Shown here piece by piece: positions 62,784 through 64,000 of a stretch of DNA of 64,000 bases. Origin of the DNA: MGBC114844 sp910585855 (GTDB taxonomy: Bacteria; Bacillota; Clostridia; Lachnospirales; Lachnospiraceae); the NCBI GenBank assembly GCA_965646165.1, contig CBFFYP010000004.1:1-64000 (forward strand), read 5' to 3'. The notes under the pieces were generated by a model. That model saw only the letters and a list, made by a program, of their open reading frames with translations. It was not told the origin of the DNA and did not search any database. A program made the position numbers and the translations under genes. Within the stretch, counting starts at the first letter, position 1; each line of letters starts with the position of its first letter.

Positions 62784-64000
62784 CTATATAGAAGCTGCAT
62801 TTACTCTGACTGGATGTAACACCACACCCTCTATCCCGTTCGCATACGCTGCCGGGAATACTTTTTTTAATATCTGATACGATGCATTTATGTCAGCATT
62901 GATTTCTATTCCATTCCTGCTCCGAAACAGCCCTCTAGAAACACGTCTCCTCTTATCGTAATTCTTTTTCACTGGTTCTTCCCCATCCAGAAAACTGGTT
63001 CCAGATGTGTAGGATTCTTCTGTTAAAATAACCGTTATTCCTGCCTCCTGTGCCTTATACTGTATCATTTCTATCAACCGCTGTGTCGGTATCCCAACAA
63101 AACTTTGGTTCACACAGCAGCTTAATTTGGAATTCCTTTTCCAGTCTTTGTTATATCCTATTACGATTGTAGGAATGTCGTTGTCCTCACAAAAATCCAC
63201 AATGTTACGGCTTGCCTTATGCATATAGTCCTCCATTTTACGGTTTCTTTTTCCCGTAATGATTCCCATCCGTTTTGTAAAATCCATGCCGTTCATCCGT
63301 TTTGCTATTTCCCTGTAATGGGATACCTGTTTATTGTAGTATTGATTTACCGACTTTAGACCTTTGCCGTTTATAATATACGTTCTGCACCCTATATTTG
63401 TTGTTACAGCTGCTAAGTTATCTATGCCAATATCAATACTGCAATAACGCTGGTTCTCTGGTTTTGCCTTACAGATGGAAATACTATAGACCACTTCCGC
63501 CACAATATGCCCCTGTTTTGGGATAAAGCGCACCTGATGAAAGGAATAAAAGTTATCCCTTTCACAACAGTTCAGTTTCAGTCCAAACCCTTCCAATTTC
63601 TTCGGGAATTTTAAAATACCTTTCTTCAATTTTACATTCTGATTTGTCAGAATCAGGAGATTCCTGCCATCTTTCTTTTTATATTTTGGAAGTTTTGGCT
63701 TCCCTGTATAGTTGTCTTTGTTCTTTGTCCAGTCTTTTATGGACTGAAAAAAGGACTTCCAGTTCTTTTCCAACAGCCGCAATACCTGCTGGGCGGACTG
63801 TGCGGTTGGCATCGCCCTGTAATCCGGGTATTCTTCATCTGCTTTTAGCATTTTATCCATATCGCCATAGGAAACAGCCTTATGGTTCTTTAGGAACGCA
63901 TGGCGCAATATAAAATTTGCATGGTTATACAGATTTTTAGAAAGGAAACAGAAATGATCCAGCATGGCATAATATGGGTCAGATGGCTTTATGATATGTT
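62784..64000 (-). CDS. tnpB: TnpB (IS200/IS605-type RNA-guided nuclease), 5' end beyond the window
   Basis: TnpB is an RNA-guided nuclease of IS605-family elements. The frame stays open past the ATG at 63965 to the window edge, reading HIIKPSDPYYAMLDHF, which matches the normal TnpB N-terminus, so the true start lies outside. The RuvC residues are in SIDIGIDNLAAV (Asp), ILTEESYTSGTSFLDG (Glu) and INADINASYQI (Asp). The zinc-ribbon cysteines usual between the last two are absent, as in a clostridial lineage with TSGTSFLDGE. No TnpA is visible in the window. Confidence 0.9.
   Translation of the reverse strand, partial: HIIKPSDPYYAMLDHFCFLSKNLYNHANFILRHAFLKNHKAVSYGDMDKMLKADEEYPDYRAMPTAQSAQQVLRLLEKNWKSFFQSIKDWTKNKDNYTGKPKLPKYKKKDGRNLLILTNQNVKLKKGILKFPKKLEGFGLKLNCCERDNFYSFHQVRFIPKQGHIVAEVVYSISICKAKPENQRYCSIDIGIDNLAAVTTNIGCRTYIINGKGLKSVNQYYNKQVSHYREIAKRMNGMDFTKRMGIITGKRNRKMEDYMHKASRNIVDFCEDNDIPTIVIGYNKDWKRNSKLSCCVNQSFVGIPTQRLIEMIQYKAQEAGITVILTEESYTSGTSFLDGEEPVKKNYDKRRRVSRGLFRSRNGIEINADINASYQILKKVFPAAYANGIEGVVLHPVRVNAASI

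Overview
The window looks like a low-GC Firmicute chromosome, most likely a pectin-degrading gut Lachnospiraceae. This rests on a DUF5688-type protein, sporulation genes (sigG, ylmC/ymxH), NrdR-YqeG-AroE-AroK-EF-P in a row, LplB/LplC-type sugar transporters and very large secreted pectinases ending in Trp/Tyr-rich cell-wall-binding repeats. No species is claimed. Most genes lie on the minus strand.

Layout. 1-12 kb is housekeeping: NYN ribonuclease, ligA, an RluF-type pseudouridine synthase, tRNA-Arg, efp, aroK, aroE, yqeG, nrdR, ylmC/ymxH and sigG. 12-18.4 kb is a carbohydrate ABC operon (lipoprotein plus two permeases) with a divergent membrane-bound AraC-type sensor. 18.4-28.4 kb holds dedA, tRNA-Ser, tRNA-Gly, an orphan FliD-like protein, a polyamine transporter operon potABCD and a soluble AraC-type regulator. 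28.9-49.7 kb is a pectinolysis island: two tandem copies of a pectate lyase to pectin methylesterase cassette, four proteins of about 1180-2000 residues. 50-61.5 kb is a fructan/sucrose locus: ABC transporter, an intracellular and a lipoprotein GH32, two LacI regulators, a YesL-like protein and an unknown membrane protein. 61.5-64 kb is a doubly truncated AAA-ATPase beside a TnpB gene that runs off the window.

Main finds. (1) A family of long, highly structured intergenic repeats (family A, about 340 bp; families B and C shorter) share end motifs (CAGCC at one end, GGCGTCC at the other). Copies differ in their stems, but both arms change together, so base pairing is kept. This covariation points to a conserved folded RNA or single-stranded DNA element; I do not recognise it. 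Two loci carry the same inverted pair of family A copies. (2) The two pectate-lyase promoters and the promoter of the nearby araC gene share a 37-bp operator made of two direct repeats 21 bp apart. In all three it sits exactly 15 bp upstream of a TTGAAR -35 box. This is typical AraC-family activator architecture and defines a small putative pectin regulon. (3) The second pectate lyase is out of frame with its signal peptide at a run of seven G, which suggests slipped-strand phase variation or a sequencing error.

How it fits together. The AraC protein (27.5-28.4 kb) is proposed to activate itself and both cassettes. Pectin methylesterases would de-esterify homogalacturonan and pectate lyases would cleave it at the cell surface. 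The LacI locus appears to be a separate system for beta-fructans and sucrose.
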